64,000 nt of DNA, from contig NZ_CP020104.1 of NCBI RefSeq assembly GCF_002056795.1, forward strand, positions 7,449,501 through 7,513,500, written 5' to 3'. Below, piece after piece: positions 53,939-63,952 of the stretch; position 1 is the stretch's first letter, and every line of letters begins with the position of its first letter. The position numbers and the translations under genes are program-made. Below the pieces are notes generated by a model. It saw only the letters and a program-made list of their open reading frames with translations. It was not told the origin of the DNA and searched no databases. The DNA is from Spirosoma aerolatum (GTDB lineage Bacteria > Bacteroidota > Bacteroidia > Cytophagales > Spirosomataceae).

Positions 53939-54871
53939 TCAAACCGACTGGCCATAGGCTACATAGGTATTGACGACCGAGCTATCATTGTACAGATCGA
54001 CAAGGGCGTAACCCGCTGGCGTATGATGGTACTTGCCAAACCACCAGGCGCCACTCACGGCTCCATTACAGAAATAGCTTACATTACTATAGTCGACCCG
54101 ATCAACCAGGTGAATATGCCCACTAAGAGCTGCCTTTACGTTTGGATACCGAGTGAATAAGTTAGTGAGCCGGACGGTGTCACTGTGCATCCAGCGGGCC
54201 GGTATGGTCCAGTTTTCACCAGCGAAACGAGGCCCGTCGAAAAAGACGCAGGCAGCCAGAATAGGTACGTGTGAAATAAGTAGGATAGGTACGTCGGCGG
54301 GTGTTGCTTTCAGGTCCGATTCGAGCCAGGCAAATTGTTCCTCGTCAAGATGGGCCGTGTACCAGCTTCCGTCGACTTTGGGTTGCACACTATCGAGGAC
54401 AATAATGTGCCAGCCGTTTCGGGTCAGGCTGTAGTAGCGGTTGGCCAGCTGTAACTCGTCCATAGCCCATTTCTTGCCATCGTAGAACGATGCCTGGGTT
54501 TCCTGTCGGCACCAGATGTCGTGATTGCCAACGCAGCTCAGAATCGGCAGGGCATTTTCGCTTCCGATTACGTCCTGGTAGAGCTTCCATTGCCGCCGAA
54601 CGCTATCCTGACCACGGCCATGTGCTTCCATAATGGCATCGCCCCCATTGATTATCAAATCCGGTTTGTCGGGCAGGCTTTGTATATGATGCAGGCATTT
54701 TTCAAACCCCCTCGCTGCCCCGACGAGCGGTTGCATATGTACGTCCGTAACATGGGCAATGCGTAAGACCCGTTGTTTGGGGATCGGAGCTACCTGAGCC
54801 GTAGCCAGTTCATTGACCGAAAGAGCCGCCAGGCCCATACCCATTCGTCTAACTAGCTGTCGACGATTCAT
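53939..54871 (-). CDS. Exported metallophosphoesterase
   Basis: ATG at 54871 (MNRRQLVRRMGMGLAALS) gives a Tat-type leader with paired arginines and 310 residues. The calcineurin-like phosphoesterase motifs occur in order: IAHVTDVHM (D-x-H), INGGDAIME (GD), CVGNHDIW (GNH-D), LISHVPILA and LSGHIHLVDR (GH-x-H). These bind two metal ions. Periplasmic phosphatase or phosphodiesterase activity is expected. It lies upstream of the phytase-like gene on the same strand with a 176-nt gap, so it is probably a separate transcription unit of the phosphate locus. Confidence 0.93.
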   Translation of the reverse strand: MNRRQLVRRMGMGLAALSVNELATAQVAPIPKQRVLRIAHVTDVHMQPLVGAARGFEKCLHHIQSLPDKPDLIINGGDAIMEAHGRGQDSVRRQWKLYQDVIGSENALPILSCVGNHDIWCRQETQASFYDGKKWAMDELQLANRYYSLTRNGWHIIVLDSVQPKVDGSWYTAHLDEEQFAWLESDLKATPADVPILLISHVPILAACVFFDGPRFAGENWTIPARWMHSDTVRLTNLFTRYPNVKAALSGHIHLVDRVDYSNVSYFCNGAVSGAWWFGKYHHTPAGYALVDLYNDSSVVNTYVAYGQSV

Positions 54872-55312
54872 GCAAGCACGTGTTGGTTTATGCAAAGTAA
54901 GAACCCAACTATGAACCCTTGATTAAAGCTGAGTTATGCTTGTATTAGATAATAGACTGATTACTAACGATTCCGTAATTTCCGGGTATTGTTCAGATCA
55001 GGAGCATCTGTTAATAAGCGAACGATTCGTACTGATGTAAACTTGGTTGTCCGTCCGATACGTCTGGAAACCGATTCCTAAATACTAGCGGCCTGCTTAC
55101 ATTCGAAAAATTATAAAAACTATATTTTGATAATAGTAATGTTACTTTATAATAGTTTGGGGATTTCGTATCACTACAGAATTATTTTGCAGGAGTTTCA
55201 TGGTTTAGATACTTTTTTTCTAAGTATTAATTCGTACTTTCACAACACCCTATCTACTAAGGAGTTATATTTGACTTTACTCTAATTTTATCCGGGATAA
55301 ATACAAAAACTC
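54872..55312. other. Divergent intergenic region
   Basis: This AT-rich gap separates the metallophosphoesterase gene and the exported aminotransferase gene. It should hold promoters for both, but no confident -7/-33 pair was found. No gene is supported. Confidence 0.4.
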
Positions 55313-56485
55313 ATGTCATCACAACTAACTCGCCGGGATTGGCTTCGGGCCAGTGGCTTTCTGACGGCCAGCATAAGCTTAAGTAGATTTACTCCCGCCG
55401 AAGCTGCTTACCCTGCCGCTCCGCTTGTATCGACGTTTACAAATGAATTCGCGTTTGCCGACGATCCGTTCGAAAAAATGGGGAAGCTTCGGGCGCGGCT
55501 CCTGGCCAATGAAAACCCGCTGGGTATATCGCCCAATGCGAAAGAAGCACTGGTAAAAGCGGCTGAAATCGGGAATCGGTACGCTTTTATGGAGTTTGGT
55601 CAGTTGAAAAAATTGATTGCCGCCGATGAAGGTGTAAAGTCCGAGCACATTATAATGTCGCCGGGCTCGTCGGATATTCTGATGGCGGCTGCCGATAATT
55701 TCGCGAAAGGGGGCGGTACCATCCTGACCAGTGTGATGACCTACGATGACCTGCTTCAGCGGGCCGAAAAGCTGGGCGCAAAAATCAAAGCGCTTCCAAT
55801 GACAAAGGATTATAAGTATGACCTGCCCGCTATCAAGGCCGCCATTACGCCCGATGTGAAAATGGTTTACATCGTTAATCCGAACAACCCAACGGGGACG
55901 ATTGTGCCAACGGCTGAACTGGAAGCCTTCTGTCGGGAAGTAGCGCCCAAAGTTCCGGTATTTATCGACGAAGCCTATATTGATTTCTTCGAACCTGCCG
56001 ACCGCCCGAAACTAGGCAAACTGGTGTCGGAAGGGCTAAACGTGATTCTGGCGCGTACGTTTTCGAAAATTCACGGCTTTGCGGGGTTACGTTTAGGGTA
56101 TGCGATGGCCCAGCCTGCCATGTTGCGAACCCTGCGTGATTATACCAATGCCGATTTTGCCGTTAGCATTACTACGTTGATGGCTGGTATTGCCAGCTAT
56201 CAGGACAAAGATTGGCAAAACCATTGCCGGGCCGAAAACGCGAAAGCACGGGCCTATACCACTAAAGCGCTGATGGACATGGGATATGAAGTTATACCAT
56301 CGTCGACCAACTTTATCCTATTCCCGATTCGTATGAAAACCGGGCCGTTCAGCAACCAGATGTTTGCGCAGGGAATCGGTATTCAAACCCGCGACTTTAA
56401 CGGACAACCGTATTGCCGGGTAAGCGTCGGTACGATGGACGAAATGGCCATTTTTATGGATGGGTTTAAAAAAGTGGTTGGATAA
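55313..56485 (+). CDS. Exported PLP-dependent aminotransferase (HisC-like)
   Basis: The 390-residue protein has a Tat-type leader (SQLTRRDWLRASGFLTAS). The fold-type I aminotransferase domain resembles histidinol-phosphate aminotransferase: MSPGSSDILMAAA, VNPNNPTGTIVP, FIDEAYIDFFEP and ARTFSKIHGFAGLRLGYA with the PLP-binding Lys (~250). Export through Tat fits a cofactor-loaded enzyme. True HisC is cytoplasmic, so this is probably not the histidine-pathway enzyme but acts on a periplasmic amino acid or amine. The next genes encode an exported amine oxidase and a Hint-domain protein. Confidence 0.88.
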   Translation: MSSQLTRRDWLRASGFLTASISLSRFTPAEAAYPAAPLVSTFTNEFAFADDPFEKMGKLRARLLANENPLGISPNAKEALVKAAEIGNRYAFMEFGQLKKLIAADEGVKSEHIIMSPGSSDILMAAADNFAKGGGTILTSVMTYDDLLQRAEKLGAKIKALPMTKDYKYDLPAIKAAITPDVKMVYIVNPNNPTGTIVPTAELEAFCREVAPKVPVFIDEAYIDFFEPADRPKLGKLVSEGLNVILARTFSKIHGFAGLRLGYAMAQPAMLRTLRDYTNADFAVSITTLMAGIASYQDKDWQNHCRAENAKARAYTTKALMDMGYEVIPSSTNFILFPIRMKTGPFSNQMFAQGIGIQTRDFNGQPYCRVSVGTMDEMAIFMDGFKKVVG

Positions 56486-56502
56486 AGGCAGTATTGCGAG
56501 TT

Positions 56503-56570
56503 AGGATCGAGTAGTGAGAATGCTGACGCAACATAAAAAGTATGCGCCAGCATTCTCACTACTCGATCCT
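56503..56570. repeat. 23-bp perfect inverted repeat between co-directional genes
   Basis: Bases 56503-56525 and 56548-56570 are exact reverse complements with a 22-nt loop (inner pairing TGCG with CGCA possible). No T-run follows. It lies between the aminotransferase and the oxidase genes, so it may lower transcription into the second gene or protect the first transcript. Confidence 0.8.
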
Positions 56571-56592
56571 CGCTCCTCTCTCCTGGTAAACT

Positions 56593-58167
56593 ATGACAAG
56601 ACGCGATTTTATTAATGCAACCAGCGCCAGCTATGCCAGTTTGTTGGCTTGGGGAATGATTCATCCGGCACCAGCGTCGGCATTCGATCTACCCGCCAAT
56701 GGACAGAAGCAGGATGGCAAAGGACGAAAAGTAATCATTTTAGGAGCAGGTCTGGCTGGCTTAACGGCTGCTTATGAACTCGGTAAACTCGGCTACGATT
56801 GTACTGTGCTGGAAGCCCGATCGCGTTCAGGCGGGCGGGTCTGGACGATCCGGGGCGGCACCAAAGAAACCGAACTGGGTGGTGGAACGCCACAAGCCTG
56901 CTCGTTTGAAGATGGCTTATATTTTAATGGTGGAGCGGCTCGTATTCCGCACCATCACCAGATCACACTTCACTATTGCCGGGAGTTAGGGGTTCCGCTG
57001 CAGATTTTTAATGGCTCGAACGAGTCGGCTTACCTCTACAATGATGGCGGAACGGGCAATTTTGCCAACCGACGGATGCGCATCAGCGACTATCACCACG
57101 ATATGCGCGGCTACACGTCTGAACTGCTGGCCAAAGCCCTTGATCAGTCGTCGCTGGATCAGCAATTGACCAAAGAAGACGTTGAAAAACTCATCGACTT
57201 TCTGAAAAATGAAGGCGATCTGAACACGGCTCATCTCTATAAGGGCACCAATCGACGGGGGTACAAAGACAAGAGCGATCCGGGCGCTGGCAATACCCCA
57301 GGCACATTGAGCGACCCTTACGGACTTACCGATTTGCTTCGGTCGGGATTTATGCAGCCGGTTTTCTACAACGTGGGCGATTACGCCTATGAACAACAGG
57401 CTACTTTGTTGCAGCCTGTTGGCGGCATGGATATGATTCCGAGGTCGTTTGAGAAGAAACTGGCGGGTAAAATCCTGTTCAACGCGCCCGTTAAGGAACT
57501 TCGCAAAACGGAAAACGGCGTTCGGGTTATTTATCAGAAAGATGGCAAACCTGTTGAACTCACGGGCGAATTCTGCGTTTGTACGCTGCCATTGCCGATG
57601 CTCAAAAATCTGGAATCGGATTTGTCGGGTACTGTGCAGCGAGCGGCTGACTTTATCCCTTACATGAAAACGGGTAAGATTGGCCTGCAATTCAAGCGCC
57701 GATTCTGGGAAGAAGACGATGGTATTTATGGAGGTATTTCACGGACTAACATGGATATCAACCAGATCTGGTATCCGTCGTTTGGTTTGCAGGAGAAAAA
57801 AGGAGTGCTGATCGGTTATTATAATTTCTATAGCCGCGCCGAAGCTGTGGGCGCACTATCGGTAGCTGATCGCCAGAAACTAGCCCTGGAGCAGGGTGGG
57901 AAAATTCATCCTCAATATCCGGCTGAGTTCGAAAATTCGTTTTCGCTGGCCTGGCACCGCATTCCATATAGCAACGGCGGCTGGGCCACTTACGACGACG
58001 CTACCCGCAAAAAGTACTACCCTGCTCTGCTCGAACCCGATGGAAACATCTATTTTGCGGGTGAGCATACCACGTATCTGACGGCCTGGATGGCCGGAGC
58101 ATTCACATCGGCCCGCCGTACGGTCGAAGCCATTCACGCTCGTGTGGGTGAGTACACCAAGAAGTAA
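56593..58167 (+). CDS. Flavin amine oxidase/L-amino acid oxidase, exported
   Basis: The 524-residue protein has a Tat-like leader (MTRRDFINATSASYASLL). The FAD-binding motif KVIILGAGLAGLTAAYELGK (~46-65) and EARSRSGGRVWTI follow, and the C-terminal flavin contact region NIYFAGEHTTYLTAWMAGA lies at ~488-506. This is the architecture of L-amino acid oxidases and related monoamine oxidases, which produce H2O2, ammonia and a keto acid. Together with the exported aminotransferase it suggests periplasmic amino acid metabolism. The gap to the next gene is only 59 nt, so the three are likely one transcription unit. Confidence 0.92.
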   Translation: MTRRDFINATSASYASLLAWGMIHPAPASAFDLPANGQKQDGKGRKVIILGAGLAGLTAAYELGKLGYDCTVLEARSRSGGRVWTIRGGTKETELGGGTPQACSFEDGLYFNGGAARIPHHHQITLHYCRELGVPLQIFNGSNESAYLYNDGGTGNFANRRMRISDYHHDMRGYTSELLAKALDQSSLDQQLTKEDVEKLIDFLKNEGDLNTAHLYKGTNRRGYKDKSDPGAGNTPGTLSDPYGLTDLLRSGFMQPVFYNVGDYAYEQQATLLQPVGGMDMIPRSFEKKLAGKILFNAPVKELRKTENGVRVIYQKDGKPVELTGEFCVCTLPLPMLKNLESDLSGTVQRAADFIPYMKTGKIGLQFKRRFWEEDDGIYGGISRTNMDINQIWYPSFGLQEKKGVLIGYYNFYSRAEAVGALSVADRQKLALEQGGKIHPQYPAEFENSFSLAWHRIPYSNGGWATYDDATRKKYYPALLEPDGNIYFAGEHTTYLTAWMAGAFTSARRTVEAIHARVGEYTKK

Positions 58168-58226
58168 ATTGTCATTAACCTGAGCCTAAGCGGTCTTAAA
58201 ATCGTTGGGATTTGAACGAATAAACT

Positions 58227-59228
58227 ATGAAAAACAACCTGCTCTCTCTTTTACTTTTTATTTGTTGCGCCATGGCTACTCAATTGATTAGTCAGCGTGT
58301 GTGGGCGCAAACGGCTTCTGCCAGCATGACTGTTGAGCAGTTAAATGCGATCAAAGCCATTAAAATCGCGAATCTCGATAAAGATACCTATTTCAAATCA
58401 GGCGGTTTTATCCTGGATCGCTATGAAGAACGTCCGGCTTATGTGTTTGCCTACAGCGATGGCATCACCCGGAAAATTTACCTCTACAAAGTCTTCTCCG
58501 CTGAAGATACCAAAGAACTGGGCCTGCTGGCTATTTATAAAAACGAGAAAACGGGAGCGGTAAAGCCATTTGTAATTCCCGGAGCCTCGGCCGACCGAAA
58601 AGCCTGGGATGCGTATATCGACGACCTGAAATACGTTGGTGAAAAAGAGCCCGGCCTGATGTCGACGTTAACCTTTGTACTTTCCCGCGAAATGGCTGGC
58701 CTGCTGTCGGGCGGTGCCGGAAAAGCGGATGAAGGAAGCGGCAAGAAAAAAGAAGAGTACAATTTCTGTTTTGCAGCCGATGCCCTGGTAACCCTGGCCG
58801 ACGGTTCATCCAAAGCTATTCAGGACATTGCTGTAAACGATGTGGTGATGGGCTATGAGGCTAAAACCAAAACGCTTGCCCCCACACACGTTACCCGAAT
58901 CGACGTGCATACTGGTTCATTCGCGTTGGCTGGTGTATGGGTAGCACCCGTTCAGGAAATAACGGCCGATACCCGTACAACGCTAACTGCACCCACACTG
59001 CTCGAAGCGACGGCCAACCATCCTGTGCTGACAGCTACGGGCCGAAAGGCGCTGGGTGATATAAAAGCAGGTGAAGTCGTTTACCGCTATGATGCCACAA
59101 CTCAGGGCGTGGTAGCCTACAAAGTGCTTCGTCTCGCTGCTTCTGTTCGTTCCGTTGGCAAAGTTTATAACCTGGTTACCGGATCAGGAGCTTACCTGGT
59201 TGGTGAAACAGTAGTGCTCGATAAATAA
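58227..59228 (+). CDS. Exported protein with C-terminal Hint (intein/hedgehog-type) domain
   Basis: The 333-residue protein has a signal peptide (~1-27, ending RVWAQT). Residues ~30-170 form an unrecognised domain (IKIANLDKDTYFKSGGFILD). After a GSGKKKEEYNF linker a Hint domain begins at Cys ~184 (CFAADALVTLADGSSKAIQ), with the block-B-like EATANHPVLTATGRKALG (T-x2-H) and the end strand VYNLVTGSGAYLVG. The usual terminal His-Asn is absent (it ends VVLDK), so only the N-terminal thioester step would be expected, as in hedgehog-type or BIL domains. It is the third gene of the exported amino-acid-enzyme group. Function is unknown. Confidence 0.75.
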   Translation: MKNNLLSLLLFICCAMATQLISQRVWAQTASASMTVEQLNAIKAIKIANLDKDTYFKSGGFILDRYEERPAYVFAYSDGITRKIYLYKVFSAEDTKELGLLAIYKNEKTGAVKPFVIPGASADRKAWDAYIDDLKYVGEKEPGLMSTLTFVLSREMAGLLSGGAGKADEGSGKKKEEYNFCFAADALVTLADGSSKAIQDIAVNDVVMGYEAKTKTLAPTHVTRIDVHTGSFALAGVWVAPVQEITADTRTTLTAPTLLEATANHPVLTATGRKALGDIKAGEVVYRYDATTQGVVAYKVLRLAASVRSVGKVYNLVTGSGAYLVGETVVLDK

Positions 59229-59242
59229 AATAAGCTTTTGAC

Positions 59243-59303
59243 TTATACCAGAACGGGTATAAATTTGGTAGGAAAAGCCAGATTTATACCCGTTCTGGTA
59301 TAA
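59243..59303. terminator. 22-bp perfect inverted repeat after the Hint-domain gene
   Basis: Bases 59243-59264 and 59282-59303 are exact reverse complements with a 17-nt loop. It starts 14 nt after the stop codon. There is no long T-run, so terminator function is likely but not certain. Confidence 0.7.
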
Positions 59304-59445
59304 TTATGAAAATGGGAATCAGGAGCTTCCTTACATAACGCCGACTTTCTAAATACTCCTCTATTTCCATTGCCCTATTCTGCTTTTGCCTGTACATTTG
59401 TCTGATAAAACCGTATGCGAGCATACTAATTCAGGCAACAAAATC

Positions 59446-60654
59446 ATGGCAGAAGCTTTCATTTATGATGCGGTTCGCACACCGCGCGGGCGTGGTAAAA
59501 GCGACGGTTCGCTGCATGACGTGCAGCCCATTCAACTTCTTACAACCGTCCTGCGGGAACTTCGGGATCGCAACCAACTCGATACCTCCTTAGTCGATGA
59601 TGTAATTATGGGCTGTGTAACGCCTATTGGCGAACAGGGTGCCGATATTGCCCGAACAGCCGCCATTGAGGCCGATTATGCCGAATCGGTGGCGGGCGTA
59701 CAACTCAATCGGTTTTGTTCATCGGGCCTGGAAGCAATAAACATGGCTGCAGCTTATGTGATGTCGGGGCAGGTAGATGCCATTGTGGCGGGTGGCGTAG
59801 AGTCGATGTCGCGGGTGCCGATGGGTTCCGATGGTGGGGCTTTGTTCATGAATCCGCAGATTGTGGCCCGGCATAACATTGTTCCCCAGGGCATTTCGGC
59901 CGATTTGATTGCGACGAAATACGGGTATTCCCGGCTGGATGTAGATACCTTCGCGGCCGAGTCGTACCGGAGGGCTGTTGAGGCACAGGCGGCCCATCGG
60001 TTTCAGAAAACGCTGGTCCCCATCACCGATATTGTCGGAAATACCTTACTCGACCGCGACGAAGGGGTTAGACCCGGCACAACGGTCGACAGTTTAAGCA
60101 AACTCAAACCCGCTTTCGAAGGCATCGGCCAGATGGGACTGGATGCGCTGGCACTGCTCAAATACGCTCAATACGACAAAATAAATCACGTTCACCATGC
60201 CGGTAACTCCTCGCAGATTGTAGACGGGGCCGCTGGGCTACTAATTGGCAGCAAGGAATTTGGCGAAAAAACGGGCCTGAAACCACGGGCGCGTATCAAA
60301 TCGTTTGCGGTAGTCGGTTCTGAACCTACCATTATGCTGACTGGCCCCATTCCGGCTACGCGCAAAGTGCTCAAACGAACTGGTATGCAAATCAGCGACA
60401 TCGATCTGTTTGAGGTCAACGAAGCCTTTGCCGCTGTACCGTTATTATTTATGGATGAGCTTGGTGTGTCGCATAATCAACTGAATGTCAACGGAGGGGC
60501 AATCGCCTTGGGCCACCCGTTGGGAGCTACGGGTGCTATTTTGTCGGCCACACTGATCGACGAGTTGGAACGCGTGGATAAACAGGTTGGCCTTACTACA
60601 CTCTGCATAGGCGGAGGTATGGGAATCGCCACCATTTTTGAGCGCGTAAGCTGA
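59446..60654 (+). CDS. fadA: Acetyl-CoA C-acyltransferase (3-ketoacyl-CoA thiolase)
   Basis: ATG at 59446 ([18 protein letters not shown]) gives 402 residues, the family's usual length; the longer frame is not. Thiolase motifs are present: [18 protein letters not shown] with the acylated Cys (~89), the [12 protein letters not shown] segment, [15 protein letters not shown] with the His (~355) and [10 protein letters not shown] with the second Cys (~385). It cleaves 3-ketoacyl-CoA in beta-oxidation. The multifunctional FadB/FadJ-type gene starts 78 nt downstream, an operon arrangement typical of fatty acid breakdown. Confidence 0.93.
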   Translation: MAEAFIYDAVRTPRGRGKSDGSLHDVQPIQLLTTVLRELRDRNQLDTSLVDDVIMGCVTPIGEQGADIARTAAIEADYAESVAGVQLNRFCSSGLEAINMAAAYVMSGQVDAIVAGGVESMSRVPMGSDGGALFMNPQIVARHNIVPQGISADLIATKYGYSRLDVDTFAAESYRRAVEAQAAHRFQKTLVPITDIVGNTLLDRDEGVRPGTTVDSLSKLKPAFEGIGQMGLDALALLKYAQYDKINHVHHAGNSSQIVDGAAGLLIGSKEFGEKTGLKPRARIKSFAVVGSEPTIMLTGPIPATRKVLKRTGMQISDIDLFEVNEAFAAVPLLFMDELGVSHNQLNVNGGAIALGHPLGATGAILSATLIDELERVDKQVGLTTLCIGGGMGIATIFERVS

Positions 60655-60732
60655 AAACCAATAGAACGCAGATCTTCATCCATCGTAAAAATCTGCGCTC
60701 CATCTATGACCGATAATACCCTACTATAAAAA

Positions 60733-62901
60733 ATGGCAATTCACTATTCCGTCAATGATACCATAGCGTTCATCACCTGGGAAATGACAACCAGCCCGAT
60801 GAACGTGCTTAATGATGAATCGATTCCTGAATTTGAAGCGGCTCTGCAACGGGCCTATACCGACGATTCGGTTAAGGGCGTCATTATCAGTTCGAATAAG
60901 CCTGAGTTTGTGGCTGGTGCCGACCTCAAGATGATCCTACGCAACAACGACAAAGACCCCGCTGAAATGCAGAAGGTTTCGCTGGAGTTGAACCGGGTTT
61001 TTCGTCGCATCGAAACATCGGGCAAACCGACCGTAGCCGCCATCAATGGAACGGCTCTGGGTGGTGGTTACGAAATCTGCCTGGCCTGTCACCACCGGGT
61101 GGCACTAAATAATCCTAAAACCCTGATTGGTCTGGTTGAAGTAACGATTGGCCTATTGCCGGGGGCGGGTGGTACGCAGCGACTACCCCGTATGCTTGGC
61201 ATGCAGGCGGCTTTACCCCTGCTTTTGGAAGGCAAAAAAGTAAGTGTTCAGGAAGCGAAGAGTCTCGGTATGGTCGATGCCATTGCCGATACGCCTGACG
61301 ACATGCTGGCACAGGCGCGTACCTGGATCGAAGCGAACGGAACGCCCGGCCGGCCCAAACCCATAAAACACTGGGATGAGATTGATCGCAAAACCGGCAA
61401 GATTGTCGGAAAAGATAACGCCAAAGTACCAGGTGGCGCGGTTCAGAGTGTCGTGGGGGCTCAGACGTTTAGTGCCGGAACGGCAATGCTCATGGATAAA
61501 ACAAAGGGAAATTATCCTGCTCCGCTGGCCATCATGTCATGCGTGTATGAAGGGTTGCAGGTGAACATCGACCGGGCGCTAGTGATCGAATCCCGCTATT
61601 TTGCCGAAGTAGCGACCTCAAACGTGGCCAAAAGCCTGATCCAGACGATGTTTCTGGGACTGAACGAAGCGAACAAAGGCATTAGTCGCCCGAAGGATAT
61701 TCCGAAAACGGACGTAAAAAAACTGGGTATTCTGGGAGCGGGAATGATGGGTGCCGGGATAGCCTATGTATCGGCACAGGCCGGTATCGAAGTCGTTCTG
61801 AAAGACGTATCCATTGAAGCGGCTGAGAAAGGGAAAACCTATTCGCAGACGCTGCTTCAGAAAGGTATGGAGCGCGGCAAAATTGATGCCGCAACCGCCG
61901 AACGTGTTCTTAAATTGATCAAACCGACGGCGAAAACGGAAGACCTGCGCGGCTGTGATCTGATCATCGAAGCCGTTTTCGAAAATCGGGAGTTGAAGGC
62001 GCAGGTAACTCGGGAAGCCGAACCGATGCTGGCCGATCAGGGGCTGAATGTGTTTGCGTCCAATACATCGACGTTACCTATCAGTGGCTTAGCGCAGGCA
62101 GCCGCGAACCCAGCAAATTTTATTGGGATTCACTTCTTTTCGCCCGTCGATAAGATGGCGCTGGTCGAAATCATTGTGGGTCGGCAGACATCAGATTATG
62201 CGCTGGCCGTAGCTATGGATTATGTTCGTAAAATTCGGAAAACGCCCATCGTCGTTAACGACTCAAGAGGTTTTTATACCTCGCGGTGTTTCAGTACCTA
62301 CACCGCCGAAGGGATGGAATTGCTCAAAGAAGGCGTAAATCCTATACTCATTGAAAATGGCGGTAAAGATGCGGGTATGCCGGTAGGGCCACTGGCCGTA
62401 ACCGATGAAGTATCGCTGGAGTTGGTGTACAAAATTTCGGGGCAGGGGATTCAGGATGGGGCTGTTCCCGAAGCTGATACGAGTTACCAGATCGCCAAAC
62501 AGTTCGTTAACCTTGGTCGCTTAGGTAAGAAAGCCAAAGCCGGTTTTTACGAGTATGCCGACGACCGGACTAAGAAACTATGGCCGGGTTTACAGGACTT
62601 ATTCCCACTGGCCGACTTGCAACCATCGCTCGATGAAGTAAAGACCCGGCTGCTATATCGACAGGCCATCGAAGCTGTACGTTGTTTTGAGGAAGGGGTT
62701 GTGCGAACCAAACTCGATGCCGATCTCGGTTCTATTCTGGGTTGGGGTTTCCCGGCCTATACAGGGGGAGCGCTGTCGTTTGTCGATTTTATCGGGCTTG
62801 AAACATTTGCCAACACCCTCGACCGACTGGCCGATACGTATGGAGAACGCTTCCGACCAACGGCCCAATTGCGTGAGCAGGTAGCTTTAAGAAAGGGTTA
62901 G
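60733..62901 (+). CDS. fadB: Enoyl-CoA hydratase/3-hydroxyacyl-CoA dehydrogenase, multifunctional (FadB/FadJ-type)
   Basis: The 722-residue fusion has an N-terminal crotonase domain (~1-200) with [26 protein letters not shown] and [17 protein letters not shown] carrying the oxyanion and catalytic Glu sites. The 3-hydroxyacyl-CoA dehydrogenase domain begins at [19 protein letters not shown] (~332) with [10 protein letters not shown] and [16 protein letters not shown]. The C-terminal dehydrogenase domains end with [18 protein letters not shown]. It performs hydration and NAD-dependent oxidation of acyl-CoA. Symbol choice between fadB and fadJ is not settled by sequence alone. It is paired with the thiolase gene. 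Confidence 0.93.
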   Translation: MAIHYSVNDTIAFITWEMTTSPMNVLNDESIPEFEAALQRAYTDDSVKGVIISSNKPEFVAGADLKMILRNNDKDPAEMQKVSLELNRVFRRIETSGKPTVAAINGTALGGGYEICLACHHRVALNNPKTLIGLVEVTIGLLPGAGGTQRLPRMLGMQAALPLLLEGKKVSVQEAKSLGMVDAIADTPDDMLAQARTWIEANGTPGRPKPIKHWDEIDRKTGKIVGKDNAKVPGGAVQSVVGAQTFSAGTAMLMDKTKGNYPAPLAIMSCVYEGLQVNIDRALVIESRYFAEVATSNVAKSLIQTMFLGLNEANKGISRPKDIPKTDVKKLGILGAGMMGAGIAYVSAQAGIEVVLKDVSIEAAEKGKTYSQTLLQKGMERGKIDAATAERVLKLIKPTAKTEDLRGCDLIIEAVFENRELKAQVTREAEPMLADQGLNVFASNTSTLPISGLAQAAANPANFIGIHFFSPVDKMALVEIIVGRQTSDYALAVAMDYVRKIRKTPIVVNDSRGFYTSRCFSTYTAEGMELLKEGVNPILIENGGKDAGMPVGPLAVTDEVSLELVYKISGQGIQDGAVPEADTSYQIAKQFVNLGRLGKKAKAGFYEYADDRTKKLWPGLQDLFPLADLQPSLDEVKTRLLYRQAIEAVRCFEEGVVRTKLDADLGSILGWGFPAYTGGALSFVDFIGLETFANTLDRLADTYGERFRPTAQLREQVALRKG

Positions 62902-62906
62902 GTGCG

Positions 62907-62950
62907 AGGAGTGTGAATGGCTGGGACGCACATTATCCATTCACACTCCT
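62907..62950. terminator. 14-bp inverted repeat overlapping a convergent gene end
   Basis: AGGAGTGTGAATGG (62907-62920) and CCATTCACACTCCT (62937-62950) pair perfectly, followed on the plus strand by TTTTC. The right arm includes the last codons of the AraC gene, whose stop is at 62933-62935. Confidence 0.8.
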
Positions 62951-63952
62951 TTTCTGATAGTTTACGGGTGTTGTTCCGGTCCAGCGACGGAAGGCCCGAT
63001 TAAATGCACTCAACTCATTGTAGCCCAGTATATACGATATTTCTTTAGTAGGGTACTGCCCAGAAGTCAGATAGTGGATGGCCAATGACTTGCGGATGGA
63101 ATCGGTGAGCTGCTGATACGTTACCCCTTCCTGCTGCAATCGACGCTGTAAACTTCGGCTGCTGACGTTCAGGTTCGCGGCAATGGCCTCGAGCGTAGGT
63201 ATACCCAAATAAGCATTCGCCAGCAGGAAGTTGGTAATCCGTTCGGATAAGCCGCGTGCCTGCTGAAAGGCATCATTCAGCGTAGTCGCTTTCCGTAAAA
63301 ATACAGTCTGTAATTCATAGTCGGCGGTCAGGATTGGCTCATCCCAATACCCACGCTCGAATGATAAGGCATAGTCAGCGCTATTGACCAGATGCCGACA
63401 TCGGAAAACACGTTCGTACTCGGCCTGATTGGTTTCGGTAAACTTGCTCTTTACCGAAACCGGTTGAACTTTCTTAAGCACTAGGCCATCCACTTCATGG
63501 AGCGTAAACGCCATGAAAAAATCCATCATCTGGTGAATCACGTCTGGCATATTGGCCAGGTAGGTCGCATTGGGCGTCAGTCGGATGTCGAATGTTCGAT
63601 CTGTATGGATTATGGCCATGTCAACAACATCCGTAATCAGATGGATAAATGCAATGGCATAGGTAAGACCTTCACCCACTGTTTGGCTATGTCGGATGAG
63701 TTCACCCACAACACCTAAGGCTGCAATCTGTAGGGATTCGCCAAAATGGAGCCCAAACAGCGCATCGTTGCTTAAGCGAGTGGCGTTGCGCCAAAGTGAA
63801 GCTACTTGTTCTGGATGAAGTGAGTCGCTTTCGGTTCGCGTCAACTGATCCAGTTCTAAACCAGAACGGGCACAGAGTTCTTCGGGCGATACGTTTTTCT
63901 GAACGGCGTAGGCCAGCAAATTGAGTACGAGCTGTTTCTGATAGTCTTGCAT
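62933..63952 (-). CDS. AraC-family transcriptional regulator (arabinose-binding-like N-domain)
   Basis: The protein has 339 residues. The N-terminal ~200 form the domain seen in OruR/ArgR/VirS-type regulators (LVLNLLAYAVQKNVSPEELC, then LWRNATRLSNDALFGLHFGE). The C-terminal HTH pair is LEAIAANLNVSSRSLQRRLQ and TKEISYILGYNELSAFNRAF, ending RRWTGTTPVNY. It is convergent with fadB, so local control of the beta-oxidation genes is possible but not indicated by position. Effector unknown. Confidence 0.92.
   Translation of the reverse strand: MQDYQKQLVLNLLAYAVQKNVSPEELCARSGLELDQLTRTESDSLHPEQVASLWRNATRLSNDALFGLHFGESLQIAALGVVGELIRHSQTVGEGLTYAIAFIHLITDVVDMAIIHTDRTFDIRLTPNATYLANMPDVIHQMMDFFMAFTLHEVDGLVLKKVQPVSVKSKFTETNQAEYERVFRCRHLVNSADYALSFERGYWDEPILTADYELQTVFLRKATTLNDAFQQARGLSERITNFLLANAYLGIPTLEAIAANLNVSSRSLQRRLQQEGVTYQQLTDSIRKSLAIHYLTSGQYPTKEISYILGYNELSAFNRAFRRWTGTTPVNYQKRSVNG

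Noticed and set aside
55313..56485. Calling the exported aminotransferase hisC
   Set aside because: The Tat-type leader and the absence of other his genes argue against the histidine pathway enzyme, despite the resemblance.
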